Positions 13,308 through 24,900 of a DNA stretch of 64,000 nucleotides are shown here, piece by piece. The notes under the pieces were generated by a model. That model was given only the letters and a program-made list of their open reading frames with translations. It was not told where the DNA came from and made no database searches. A program made the position numbers and the translations under genes. This DNA is from Bryopsis sp. KO-2023 (Eukaryota > Chlorophyta > Ulvophyceae > Bryopsidales > Bryopsidaceae), in NCBI GenBank assembly GCA_030272585.1, contig BSYQ01000001.1, positions 5,828,001 to 5,892,000 of the forward strand. The letters are read 5' to 3'. Within the stretch, counting starts at the first letter, position 1, and each line of letters begins with the position of its first letter.

Positions 13308-15809
13308 TCAAGGCCAGTTGTATCTCTCTGGACATTGCATATCCTGGGAACGGAAAAAGTCTCTCTTGAAGATTTCCCCATTCTCGTATGCGACTTCGCC
13401 TTGATTGAATTGAGCTAGAGGGATCCCCTGCTTTTCTAGAAACCTGCAGTGGAACAATCGGCTTTTCTAAATCATGATTCGATTTTTAGATAAATATACG
13501 GCATAACAGCAATCAACGACAGTATCTTTCGACTCACATGGATAGCTCCTTGTTGTGGCGGTAATGAAATCGCTCCATGGCATCCATGAATTCGTCCATG
13601 AGCGGATCAAAAATATTTGACGAATTTGTTTTATGATGCTTGTCCTCGGAGTGATCCAATGAAATTCCCCCTTCTCCAAACTTTGGCGAAACGTCAAAAG
13701 CTTCCAGAATCTTGTTCATCTCTCCAATGGGGTCCTACCATTTCCCCGAAAGAAAACCTTCATTCTTGAAATAAATTTCAAAAAGTAAACAAAAGATAAG
13801 AGCGCACCCCCCACACACTTCCTTTTCAAAAAACGAAAACATGATCTAGTGTCTTCTCCTTTCTCCTTTTTTTTATCGAAATCTGGGGGCAATCTGAAAT
13901 CTGAAATCTGACATGATGAGAAGAAAACATGGGTGATAGGTTTCAGCAGGAGGCATTTTCTGTTGAAAGACCAATATAAGTGTCAACCAGTTTCTATAGA
14001 CATATATATACCTGATAAAGATCTTCAGCTTTGACAAATATGAACTGAGATGGGGGGAAGAACTCCATCCACCATGCAATCTGAGGTGCATATAATCCTT
14101 GAACCAACATTCCCGCTGAGCCAACATCCATTGCATCTTCTCCCCAGAGCTCATTCGCACATGCTTTCCAACTTTTTCCCTCCTTCCCTGAGGTTTTTTG
14201 TTTTTTAAATCTTTTCAGCATCTTTGAAATTCCTCCCGAAACAAAAATTAATCTCAAGGGTTTTCTATTTTCCTTTTGAAAATATCAAATTGAGAAATGA
14301 CTGTTCGCTGGCTCGTTTACGAATTCGTCAAATTGGCAAAGCATGCAGTAAAGCATGTTCCAAGGAGTTGTACCTTCATTATAAGTGCAACCGCTTCCCC
14401 ACAACTGCCTCAGCAGACTTCCTAACCATTTCATGGAACTTCTAAAATATTGACAACAGTCATTGATGGAGTCTAGTTCTCCGTCCCTGGCTCCCTCAAT
14501 GCATCTGGACTGCTTGTATCGCAACTGAGACAGCGCCCTCATTGTAGGATTTCTCAGAATGACCAGGAATTTGGCATGGGGAAACCAAGGTTTCAGATAG
14601 CATGGGGCCCACGGAATCTGCATGCAGTCACGCACAATTATTTGCATGGTCAACACGAACAAACACATGTCAAATTCTCCCATTGCAAGCGCATAACCGA
14701 GACACCGCACTGAATAATATAAAATTGATTTCTGGAGTTTTTCTTCGTTTGCACTTGCCTTGAGCGTTCCTGGAGTGATTTCATAAAAAATTTGGTTGTC
14801 TAATTCTTTCTGGGGTGTGGTTACGTTCACCCCCAGTAACTCCAGATATCCCTCCTTCCCATCCTTGTATTTCTCACGTTCATAAAAGTATTGGAGCTCT
14901 TTATGAATGCCACGAGTGAATTTTGGATGCTGTTGCAGCAGCCTATCAACGAAATGGGTTCCACTTTTTAAAGTCCCGATACCGATCAGCAACTTGGAAG
15001 GCACTCTGGGTGAAGTAGTCACATTTCTTATTAACGATTTGTCCAGATTTGGGCAACAGTCCTCCGGTTGAGGATCCCTACAAAAACGAAAAAGAACAAC
15101 GAAGGTTATTTCTTGTTTTCTGTACAAACCACACAATCATGATTGTGTATGTGTGTGTGAATATTGACCTGTGCATACAAACACACCTGCTGCATTTCTC
15201 AGTTGGATATGGGAAGGAGAAGCCATCGCTTTCATAGTCGGGCGAACCAGTGATATTGTCCAGGAGAGCGCTGACATATTCAACCTGCCCAGAAAATCAA
15301 ACAACAAACTTACAAGTGCCGTGTCAAGGTTGTGCCATCGATGTGATATCACACCGGATCCTTCATCCAGAATAATATTATAATATAATAATGCTGCAAG
15401 CTACTCTACAATGTGCATGACTAATGATGTCCACTTGTTTATTGTGCAACACATCAAAAAGAACCAATTCATTGACTGACGCTGAGTTCATAAGTAAACA
15501 ATAACCGATAGCAAAATGCTGCGCACAGCGGGCCATCAATTCCCCCCTGATGTTGCAGAGGTTCAAAGTTTTAGCTTCAACCAGTTATTTAACTGTGCCA
15601 AACAGTCTTAATAATTCTTTTCTCGTGGCCATGCACGACGTCAAGCCAATCTGAAACATCAGGCGTACTCTGTATTGCGACACACGATCGAACTCAGCAG
15701 CGTTTAGAAAGGTCGACTGGCGTCCAAAGGGTTGGATGCTTGGCATATTCATGAAGATGAATGACGCCGCCACCACGCATATCACCAGTCCTAAACGCGC
15801 AGCCCTCAT
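13308..15809 (-). CDS. Membrane-anchored PAPS-dependent sulfotransferase, 7 exons
   Basis: This is probably a type II Golgi carbohydrate sulfotransferase, a family that transfers sulfate from PAPS to glycans. Exons are 15809-15669, 15284-15187, 15077-14711, 14617-14374, 14232-14012, 13734-13538 and 13443-13308. They total 1404 nt (467 residues), in phase throughout. An N-terminal signal-anchor (LGLVICVVAASFIFM) follows a short basic tail. The 5'-phosphosulfate-binding loop is visible as IGTLKSGTHFVDRLLQQHP, and the 3'-phosphate-binding motif as FLVILRNPTMRALSQ. A later FIFVKAEDLYQDP segment matches the strand-loop after which these enzymes bind substrate. The third intron (14,618-14,710) happens to be open in frame and could be retained. 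An upstream in-frame Met adds 12 residues and is less likely. The acceptor glycan cannot be inferred. Confidence 0.88.
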
Positions 15810-16168
15810 GCCGAAGAGTTGTTCCAGCGACACCGCCCTCCACACACCCGCCCCCTTGCAGTTCGGTTTAGTTTCTTCCTATCGTGGCTTGATGCGACGA
15901 TGAAAAAGGGGTGCTCTGTTGGGGGGGGGGGTCGTGTGTTGGTGAAGTGTCGCTTCGCTGATATATATTGGAGCATCACACTTGAAACCGTGCACGCCAC
16001 GTGGCGGCGACTGCGAGCTTGCCACTTCCACACTAACGCCAGAACTTGGGACGAACTCTGATGGGACTGGCACCCAACCTACGGGAAGTAAAGGCACCCA
16101 ATCGAACTTCGACAGTGGGGAAAAGTGGTCGGATTGAATCCTCCCGTCGAAGGACTGTGTTGAACACA
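15810..16168. promoter_or_regulatory. Bidirectional promoter region
   Basis: Only 359 bp separate the divergent start codons of the sulfotransferase and the YjiK-like gene. The stretch contains a G-run (15,920-15,930), CpG-containing blocks and an ATATATAT element at about 15,960. No individual transcription-factor site can be named. The inference of a shared promoter rests on the gene spacing alone. Confidence 0.45.
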
Positions 16169-18068
16169 ATGCTGCGATTGCTGGCGCTTGGAATCTTTCT
16201 GCTGGAGGCGGCCGCCGCCGGCACTCCGTGGAATCTTTTCGATTTCAAACTGTGCAAGAGAACGAAGTTGGAAGGAATACAAGACAATGCTTCCGGGGCT
16301 ACTTACAATCCCACTTCAGGCACGCTCTGGGTGATTACGAACGCCCCGAAGCATCTGTTGGAATATTCCATTTCTGGGGAGCTCAAGCGTAAAGTGGCTT
16401 GGTCGGGCTTCATTGACCCAGAAGGTGAAAGACGTGGTCACTTTGAATCACTTGCACTGGGGTAGTTGGACTTTCTTTTTTTATTTTGGGGGTGTCTTAG
16501 AATGCTCACTGTTGAGCATTCGTTAATGAAGGAATGCATATGCTCTTGTTTTGCTTGCTTCAGGATTGACTTGGATCTCAGGAAATAAACTGGCCGTCGT
16601 TGAAGAGCCACTAGAAGGGGGTATTTCGTTGGTGGATGTGTCTCCGAAAATCGAAAGGGTTACTCAGGTGGTTTTGCAAAACCGATCCGGCAAAAAAAAA
16701 AAGAAGAAAATACCACTCAGGGTCAATTGAATGATGCAAATCAAACGAATGGCATGTGTTTTCTTTCACTTGTCCCTCTTGGGAATGTTAGATGTGAGTT
16801 TATGTTGTTGATCTGCTTCTGAAACAGAGCCGTGAAAAAGTTAAGGTGAAAGTGGAGGCCAACAAAGGACTCGAGGGCCTCTCCTATGATCCAAGGTATG
16901 CTTTCTTGAAAGAGAAAGCATTTGCCTTCTGTGTCTCTCTATTTCTTTTTCTTTGGATAGAATTTTGATTATGTTGTTGTTTTTTTTATATGCAAAACTC
17001 TGATTGGTTTCAGGACTGAACATTTTTTCGTCGTTCAAGAGCTGAAGCCAAAGAGAGTTCTGGAAGTTTCTAAGAAGGGGGATTTTGAGGTATGGATGTC
17101 GGTGCACTGTATCGAACTGCCACCAATGCTCTTGTTCTCAGTTGCAAACATCAATGGCTTCAAATTGACTGTTTATGTTTGAGTCTGAATGCATGTCTAC
17201 CTTTTTCAAATGAATTGAAAGTTCTGTTTGGAAACATTCACCAGGAGCTCTTTAACGCGGATCATTTCAGAGTCGGAGACTTTTCGGGGATTCATTATGC
17301 GCCACAAATTCAGCAACTCTTTATACTGTCACAGGTTAGCATTACCTTTGAGAAAGGAGTGCAAGATCAGCGTTCATCACATTTTGGAAAGTTTGTTCAA
17401 AGAGCTCAGGAACCAGCGCAGAGGTCTCTGGAGCGTTTTCTGCTTGGGTTTCTTGCTCTTACACAAAAATATCAATGAAATGAGTGAAGGAGGTGAAAAG
17501 GTGTGGCATCAAATTATTTATTTTCTTTAATTGCAGGAGAGTAAAAGAGTGATGCGTATTACGAAGAAGGGATTTATGGTGCAGTCCATTGGAGTTGAAG
17601 GAGACAGGCCCGAGGTGAAATCTGGTTTTCTTTGTCTCAGAAACTTCTAGGTTAATTCACATGCACATTTGACATGCACTCGAAAAAAGCATGTCCATTC
17701 ATCATGAAATTAAACTCTTTGTCATTGTATCATGTATCGACTGGAATTAACACAGGGAAAGAAAGAGAGAAAGAAGAAGTATGCACCAAAAAAAGTCCTA
17801 GAATGTGAAACTGACTTGGATATTGATACGATATTCAACGCCTATGTTGCTCTACCCTTTTGCACTTTTTTTTTTGTCTCAACGCCGGCATAAGAAGGTA
17901 TCTACCAAATGATGGATATCCATCCAAATGATTGACTTGTACTTCTTTCTTTGGCTTTGATAACACAAGGGGCTGGCATTTACTCCAGATGGAATGATGA
18001 TGTTCATTGTGAGCGAGCCAAATGAGCTCACTGTATATTCCTCAAACGGGTGTGAGGAGGTGGCCTGA
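16169..18068 (+). CDS. Secreted YjiK / SdiA-regulated-type beta-propeller protein, 7 exons
   Basis: Exons are 16169-16424, 16564-16667, 16828-16895, 17014-17089, 17245-17334, 17537-17614 and 17970-18068. They total 771 nt (256 residues), all in phase. The start MLRLLALGIFLLEAAAAG is a cleavable signal peptide, so the protein should be secreted or lumenal. The repeated pattern of the SdiA-regulated family is clear: SGATYNPTSGTLWVITN, then IDPEGLTWISGNKLAVVEE, then GLEGLSYDPRTEHFFVVQE, then FSGIHYAPQIQQLFILSQ, then GLAFTPDGMMMFIVSEPNEL. Each block is a propeller blade with the conserved acidic residue. Family members are poorly characterised and resemble phytase- or esterase-like propellers, so the activity is unknown. 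The first donor was set at GAAG|GTGAAA because it restores DPEG. The longer open frame beyond it leads to a stop. Confidence 0.88.
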
Positions 18069-19497
18069 AAAATTTCTTGTTTCTCATTGAATCACTGAAA
18101 TTTCAAATTGTCAGACCATTTCTCTTCCAATCAATAAATTTGCTTATTGAGGATGGTCTGGCCAGCTGGTAGATTGAGTGAATAGTTTTTCTTCGTGGGC
18201 AGCAATTAGTGCTGTCCGTATAGAAGATCACTAATGGTACGTTTCTCGAGTGTTGAGTGTTGATTTGGTCCGTTTCTTGAGTGTTGATTTTTGACAGAAG
18301 GTGATTTTCGCAAGAAAATTGAATTTGGTGATTTCTTTATAAAACCGCAACAAGAGATGCCCATATTTGCTTACCACCTTTTTTGGTGGATGATAATGAA
18401 ACTGTTTGTTCTTCTGTGCCCATACCAATAAATAAGTAATGAGGGTGGAGGGAGAGCTTTGTTTTTCTAATGAGAGGGGTGAGGGAAAGGGGGTTTGACC
18501 TGCAAAGGAATTCCTTTCTTTCAAATTTGGATGCATCAGTCTGGACTGCTGTGGCTGTTGTGATCTCTGTGAAATGAATGGTCTCATTTTGAACGTGTCG
18601 AAAATGATCTCTGTCCTGCGTTTTTGATGCATCGAATATTTTGTTTCTTTAAAAAAACAAAAGGGGAGGGGGAAATCAAATTCTTATCACATAGTTTTGA
18701 GGGGGTATCGACTCTGTTTTAATGCTGACTGACCCATAATGAAACATCCACCCACTGGTTTGCTCCTCAAAACTGCCACCACCACAAATAATACCTCCAA
18801 CTGTTAATACCCTGGAGGACGGTCCAAAAATATCATGAGAACCAAACCACGCCACAAAGCATCTTTTGGAAGAGAATAAAACGGCAACAAGAAGTCTCCT
18901 GTTGTTGAGTGGTGGGAAACCGAATTTGTCCAGAACATACACAGGCAATGTATCATTTGAGAAGAAAAAACAAAACATGAACACCTGATCACGCATATTT
19001 TCTTAAAAAAAGATAACCATTTCAGTGCAACATTCTTGCTTGGAGTCACCCTCACAAAGCTCAGTCCAGGCAAAGTATCCAGCGTTGCACCATTAATACA
19101 TCCCATTACTGAACCCCTATTTTTCACTCCGTTTTCAAAAGACAAAAGAGTGCCTTTTCTTCCCCCAAAAAAGAAATCGATCCACGGAAATGGTCGTAGC
19201 ACAGATTTATCAAAGACCTTGTCAACATACTTGCCTTTCACCACCTGAACCAGCCCTCGAAAAGTCAAATCTTAAAATTGCAGATCAGCCCTGACCCGCA
19301 AGTACCACCACAATAATAAAACCACCCATAACAAATCGATGGAAGCCCCCCAAAATGCCAAAAAACCCTGAAGTCACTCTCAGCTTGTATGGCCACATCC
19401 CACACGTCTATTCTCACACACATCCTGAATAACAATAATAATAATAACGAAGAAAAAAACGAATGAAAAAAAACAAACAGTGGCCGCTCAGCGAAGT
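18069..19497. other. Intergenic, with two unassigned minus-strand open frames
   Basis: Minus-strand frames at 18,676-18,996 and 18,804-19,268 overlap. The first encodes peptides such as LPVYVLDKFGFPPLNN and the second ENGVKNRGSVMGC. They look partly protein-like, but no start, splice chain or family was recognised. They may belong to the 3' untranslated region of the epsin gene or be a decayed gene. An AAT microsatellite lies at about 19,430-19,446. Confidence 0.3.
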
Positions 19498-21330
19498 TTA
19501 CAATACCCCAAGATCAGCAAATGGGTCTTTTTTCCGAGTGGCCACAGGTCTGCTGGCCCCCGGTCTCATAGGAGCGGAGCTTCCTTTTCCAGGTGCCCCC
19601 ATCTCCAAACTTGTGCGACTTGTCTTAGATTGCATTTGACCACCTGACATAGGCAATGCAGAGGGAGGGGCGCTTGCGAAATTCCCAAAGCCCCCACCGC
19701 CACCTCCAGTCCCTGAGGGTTGCCCCATCATTCCCATGAATCCACCAAGATTGGTCCCACCCTCTTGTGGAGACATCTGGGGCACAGGAGCTTGTGCAAA
19801 TCCTGGATTGCTGTTCTGCCAGTTCCCCATGTGTCCCCCAAATCCTCCCCCACCCGGATTGGTACCAGCATTCATATTCATGGCCATGTTCACATTTATC
19901 CCACCCATTGGATTCGGAGGGTTCTGATGCGTGGCAAAATTGGCACCTTGTGGAATTGGACCTCCTCCCACACCGCCCATTGGATGCATGGCTGGTTGAG
20001 CTGGAGGATTGGGAGTTTCCATGAAGAAATCGGGGAGAGGGGCCGTAGCAGTGTTTGTGACAGCACCCACGGGACTGACTGGTTGCTGGGTACCACCGCT
20101 CAGAGCCACAAATGGGTCTGACGATGGAGCAGGCGTTTGTCCTAAATTCGTCCCTGCCGACATTTGAGAGAAGGGGTCGACTGGGTGTTCTTGAGTTGGA
20201 CCCGACTCGAATGCACTCCACCCCTCATTTGCTTGTGAATTAGCCCCATTGGTGGGTGGAGTAGGCGAAATTTCAAGGGTGTCCAGCCCAGCTCCTAGCA
20301 GGTCTCCGGTGGCTGCATTGTTCGATGGAGGGTCATCCAGTCCCCCCAGCAAATCATTTTCCCCCGACGCCACAGTTGGTTGCATCCCATTGCCAACAAT
20401 TCCTCCCAGAGAAATCCGAGGCCCCTGGGGAGCCACTGGGGTCACATGCATTTTCGAGAATGCAGCTGCAATTTCAGGATTCACCTTCACCTGTGACAAT
20501 GTTTTGGGCTCCTTTCTGGGACCTTTTGGGCTGTTGAGACCTGCACCTCCACCAGTGTCCAGCCCTAACCCCACCGCTCGAGGGGGAGGAAGTTTCTCGT
20601 CCACCTGATTTTCTCCCTTTAATTTCTCTATGCGCTTGCGGGTGGCCTCGAATGGGTCGTCGTCAGAGAGCGCGGTGGGGCTCTCATGGAGCCCATATCT
20701 ACCAGTTACAGGTGACGCAGACCTCGCTTGTCCCCCAAACCCTTCATAAGTTCCCCCAAACCCTCCGGAATTGCTGCCAAATCCCGCGGAATCCCCACCC
20801 ATTCGAGGACTCCGAGAACTGAACACCATTTCGTCTCTCGAGGAGCCCGAGTATTTCGACTTGTTCCGCTGCGCGTTCTCCCTCTCTTGCAAAACCCGCT
20901 CCTGATTGCTCACCAGCGTCTCCAGCGTTCTGGCCCGATTTCGCACGTTCAGTCCGTGGTCCTTCCCCGCTTTGTCCTTGTATTTGAAACTTTGGAGCTC
21001 CTCCAAAAACGACAAATTCCCTTGCAACTCGTGAACCACTTTCATAGGGCCATGTTTGACGAGATACTCCATCACCAGCAGAGCTTTGTACACGTGACGC
21101 CACTCCTCCCCCGTATCCGTGAGACGCCTGGCCAACACCTGCATGATTTCCTTGTACTTAGAGTGGTCGTAACACATCTGAGCAAGCTCCGCCATTAGAG
21201 ACCCGTGCGGACCCCATTTGTCGCTGTTCGTCGCTTCTTCGACCTTGAGCTCCGTTTCCGTTAGGTTGAACGCGAACTGGCGGACCTTGTTGCCGACGGA
21301 CTTGAACAACCCCGAACTGAACGCTTCCAT
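19498..21330 (-). CDS. Epsin-like ENTH-domain endocytic adaptor, intronless
   Basis: The 610-residue protein starts with an ENTH domain (about residues 5-145) that carries the family signatures KWGPHGSLMAELAQMC, EEWRHVYKALLVMEYLVKHG and GKDHGLNVRNRA. ENTH domains bind phosphoinositides and bend membranes at clathrin-coated pits. The rest is low-complexity and rich in Gly, Pro, Asn, Met and Gln. It contains short adaptor motifs: DPF in DDPFEAT, VDPFSQM, SDPFVAL and KDPFADL (AP-2 ear-type motifs), and clathrin-box-like DLLGGLDD and DLLGAGLD. The protein ends PFADLGVL. It has no intron, in contrast to its neighbours, so a retroposed origin is possible, though no poly-A tail or target duplication is obvious. 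The start is the ATG at 21330. A TTG two codons upstream is not needed. Confidence 0.93.
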   Translation of the reverse strand: MEAFSSGLFKSVGNKVRQFAFNLTETELKVEEATNSDKWGPHGSLMAELAQMCYDHSKYKEIMQVLARRLTDTGEEWRHVYKALLVMEYLVKHGPMKVVHELQGNLSFLEELQSFKYKDKAGKDHGLNVRNRARTLETLVSNQERVLQERENAQRNKSKYSGSSRDEMVFSSRSPRMGGDSAGFGSNSGGFGGTYEGFGGQARSASPVTGRYGLHESPTALSDDDPFEATRKRIEKLKGENQVDEKLPPPRAVGLGLDTGGGAGLNSPKGPRKEPKTLSQVKVNPEIAAAFSKMHVTPVAPQGPRISLGGIVGNGMQPTVASGENDLLGGLDDPPSNNAATGDLLGAGLDTLEISPTPPTNGANSQANEGWSAFESGPTQEHPVDPFSQMSAGTNLGQTPAPSSDPFVALSGGTQQPVSPVGAVTNTATAPLPDFFMETPNPPAQPAMHPMGGVGGGPIPQGANFATHQNPPNPMGGINVNMAMNMNAGTNPGGGGFGGHMGNWQNSNPGFAQAPVPQMSPQEGGTNLGGFMGMMGQPSGTGGGGGGFGNFASAPPSALPMSGGQMQSKTSRTSLEMGAPGKGSSAPMRPGASRPVATRKKDPFADLGVL

Positions 21331-21969
21331 CCCCAAGTGCGTCTGTTAACTTTGCGAGGTGTCGAAGTGGGGCCAAAAAAAATTAGCCTGGAGGCCTCGA
21401 GAGACAGGGAGCTCTGCCCACGAAATATTTTTTGTCGGGCAGCAATGCCGAGTCCGCTTCCGGAACAGTCTTTTTTTCTCTTGGTTTCTTTTGCGTTTCT
21501 GTCGTTTTCAAAACACTGGGGGAGACTTGTTGGCCAGTGCTTGCTTTTTCAGCAGTTGCGAATTGTTCCAAGGATCAAAGAGTCTGACGTGGCTCGGGAA
21601 AAATTGGAAATTCAAAATTCCCCCAATAATTTGTCACCAGTTCTAGATGTCTGTCATGAAAGACACACAAACAATGAAGTCTCCGTTACGAATGTGGAAA
21701 GAAAAATTGCTGATTTCCCAAGTAGGTTTTATTCGGGTTCCTGACTGTCAATTCACAACAGACTGCCCAAGAAGCATCACAGAGAAAGCAGCACCTCACT
21801 TTCACCCTTGGAATTGTGCATGAGGGCCACCATTTCACCTAAAAGAATTCCCATACATAACCAAAAAAAAAAACTCCGGACTCCCCCAGTAGCACATCAT
21901 TCATCATATTGCAACACCCAGTTCATTGTCCGGTCCAATATATCGCAAACACCATCTGAAGAAAACATT
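21331..21969. other. Gap between epsin start and receptor-kinase stop
   Basis: This should hold the epsin promoter and 5' leader and the 3' untranslated region of the receptor kinase, which is transcribed toward it on the same strand. A plus-strand frame at 21,337-21,744 is open for 135 codons but has no recognisable content, and I treat it as chance. Confidence 0.4.
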
Positions 21970-24900
21970 TCAATGAAGTTTGGTAACCAACTGCACGACC
22001 TGAACTGCTCCATTCAAGTAAACTTTCGTCGATTGCGGGAGCTTTGAATACCATTCCAACGTCCTCATATATTTTTTCACCAAGGTGAACTTCTCCTTTG
22101 GGCCATGCATTTTCAAATCAACTGTCTTCCGAACCTTGACGAAAACAAGAGAGACGGCTAAAAGCCAGAAATAACAAAAAAATGGAAAATGAAAAAAATA
22201 CATAGTTGTGTTTGTGTGTTAAATATTTGAGTATATAAAAAATTTGCCATCAAAAATTTGATGGACCCTGAACTCTTATTCTCCAACTTCCAGAGGAATC
22301 ATATTCTCGAGACTTTGGAAAACTCACCACCATGACCTCCTGAGATCCCTTGATTTTTATCCCCATCACCACATCGACAGCAGTGTTTCCTTTGATGTGC
22401 AGCGTCATGTCAGCATGTGCATTAGCATCCCAAAATGCAATCACCTTTAACACATGACTCTCAGAGGGGTACGTGCAAAACACCAACTCCTGCACATCCT
22501 CCTTAGCCTCGGAAACCTCCATTTTTATCCATTCCACACTGGTCACTGCCACATCTGTTTTCGTGGATCCCCCATTCACGAAAGTCAGTCTCACAATGTG
22601 GAGTTTTTCCAGCCTCAGCAACGCGCATGGATCCTCTTTTTCACGCTTGAAGAGACTGTAATCGGGCTGGAACAAGGGCTCCTCCACTTTGAGGTCCCCT
22701 TGGACGTGGCGCTCGAGAACACCAGCCGGGTGGATACTCGAGGATTCAGAGGTGTCACTGATTTGATGGAAATTCATGGATATGATCAACACATTGGTGG
22801 TGGTTTGCTTCAGGTTTTCGACGGCCACCTCTTGCAGCTCCAGAATTCTCTCCTCAATTCGCCCAATGTGTTTCGTCATCTCCTGCATGACACTCGAAAC
22901 ACCTTCCCGAGCTTCAATGGTGTCTTTCCCTGGAGCGAAAAATGCATGGGCCATGACCTTCTGAATCGGCCACCTTGCACTTGGTTGTCTCTTCAGCAGA
23001 TTTCTAATGATTCGCTGGACAGCCATGGGCTGAATGTTTTCCCAAAGCACCTCATTTTTCTCGAATGGAAGAGGTTCAATACCCAACAACATGGCCATCA
23101 CCTACACAGAAGAAGAATTCAAGAAAACTGTTCAAAAATGTTATTAACGATAAAGGTAATATCAGTCGTAACGTGGGATTGGTTCATTTTCAGTGATTTT
23201 TGACCGCCTACACCCAGGCTCACCTCTTCGTCCGATATGGTGTCGCCAAAGAGGGGCTCCCCAGCCATGACCTCCCAGAAAAGCAGCCCCAGACCCCACA
23301 TGTCCATCGCAGGATTGGCATGAATCGCGGCCAACCCTTGCCCATGGGCAGACAGAACTTCTGGACATGCATATCTCAGAGTGTATTCAATTGGGACCTC
23401 CTCCCCATTGTATGCCCAACACCCATAGTCTATCAGTTTCCAGGTCAAATCTGAGGAGAACATGACGACATTGCCGGGTTTGATATCTCTGTGAACGATT
23501 TTGTGGCTGTGTAAGAAGTGGAGGGTTGAGCTGAGCCTGAAAAGGATGTTTCGCTGGTCCATGAAGTCGAGCGCTCGAGTTCTTCTCTGCAGCCAGGTGC
23601 CCAGTGTGTAGTCCCCTCGCTCAAAAACAATTGCAGGCAAAATTTGATTTTCCACTGAGCTCCCAGCGGTGTCCAGAACATCAACCACCTGGGCACAAGC
23701 AAACAGCATCAAACACTTGACTCTTTTCTGAAAGAAAAAAAACAGCGTTCGCTGGCACGCATAAAACCGATTTTCTTTCTGGCATTTTAGCAAATGAAGC
23801 AAATTGACATCATACCTGTGGAATGTTAGTTGAGTTGAGCAAAAGTTCAAAAAACTTCGACTCCTTTATGAAAGGCGTATGCTCTGTATAGAATTTTATC
23901 ACCACAGGTCTGGCTCGGTCGAATTTGCTCCTCGCAAAATGAATTATGGATTTCTTGGTGATGATCCTACCAGCCTCCATGATAAATTTCCCTGGAGGAG
24001 GAAGAAACTGAGTGAATATCAAATGTCAGCCCTAATACATTCAGCAAGCACATACATGCAGCAAATTGTTAACAGACATCGCATACATTGCAAAGTGCCA
24101 AGCGCCATGGAAATCGCATTGAGATCAGATTCTCTTGGCATAGACTCAAAGCCAGCAGGTGCCAATTGAGCTTTCAGCCGCGACAATTCTTTGAGCCTAT
24201 TCTCCAACTGCGATTGTGCAACGACTGGCATGGATGAGAAAGGAGGGTTTTCGATCGGTGTTGGTGGTGAGTCGTTCCCTTGGTGTGCATTAGGTGTGTC
24301 GGAAAGAGTCAAGCTGCTGGCCCTGCAGAAATTTGAAGGTGTTTTGTTTGGAGGGCCATTGGAGGGGCACAGTTTGAAACAACATATCCAATAAGTTTTT
24401 TGCGTTTTCCAAAAAAAAATGGATAAATGGTTTATTATTTTAGTTCAGAAAATATAAAGAAAAATCAACGGCTGTATGATGTATTTGGTAAGAGCATCAT
24501 GTTGAATGTTAAGTAAAATCACCAAGCACCTCATTTGTTCATATTTCTCCTTCAATCTGCTTTCCTTTATGAGATTTTTTCTTTTTCGATCCCGGACAAA
24601 GAAAAAGGCTGCGGCACCGCACAGGCAACACGCAAGCAGTGTGCCAAAGATGGGCAGCAGCTCTGCTAGCATTGACAAATTTAGCTTTTTCTTCTGTAAT
24701 GCACGGGCTTGCTGCAGTGTGATCTGGTAAACCTGGTAGAGTTCATTTCGAAACTAAGCATTTGATGCAGACTTGTCTTTACAATTCTTGGGGGAGGGTG
24801 AAAGAAGGTAAGATTATAAATAAAGACAACAACCTGCAATTTATCTGAGATTCACATTTGAACAATCGAAAGATGGTTACCTCCCAATCTGAGTCCTTCA

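Noticed and set aside
14618..14710. Reading the sulfotransferase exon 3-4 region as one exon
   Set aside because: The 93-bp segment is in frame but adds a hydrophobic stretch between conserved motifs and has good GT and AG borders, so it is treated as an intron. cDNA would settle it.
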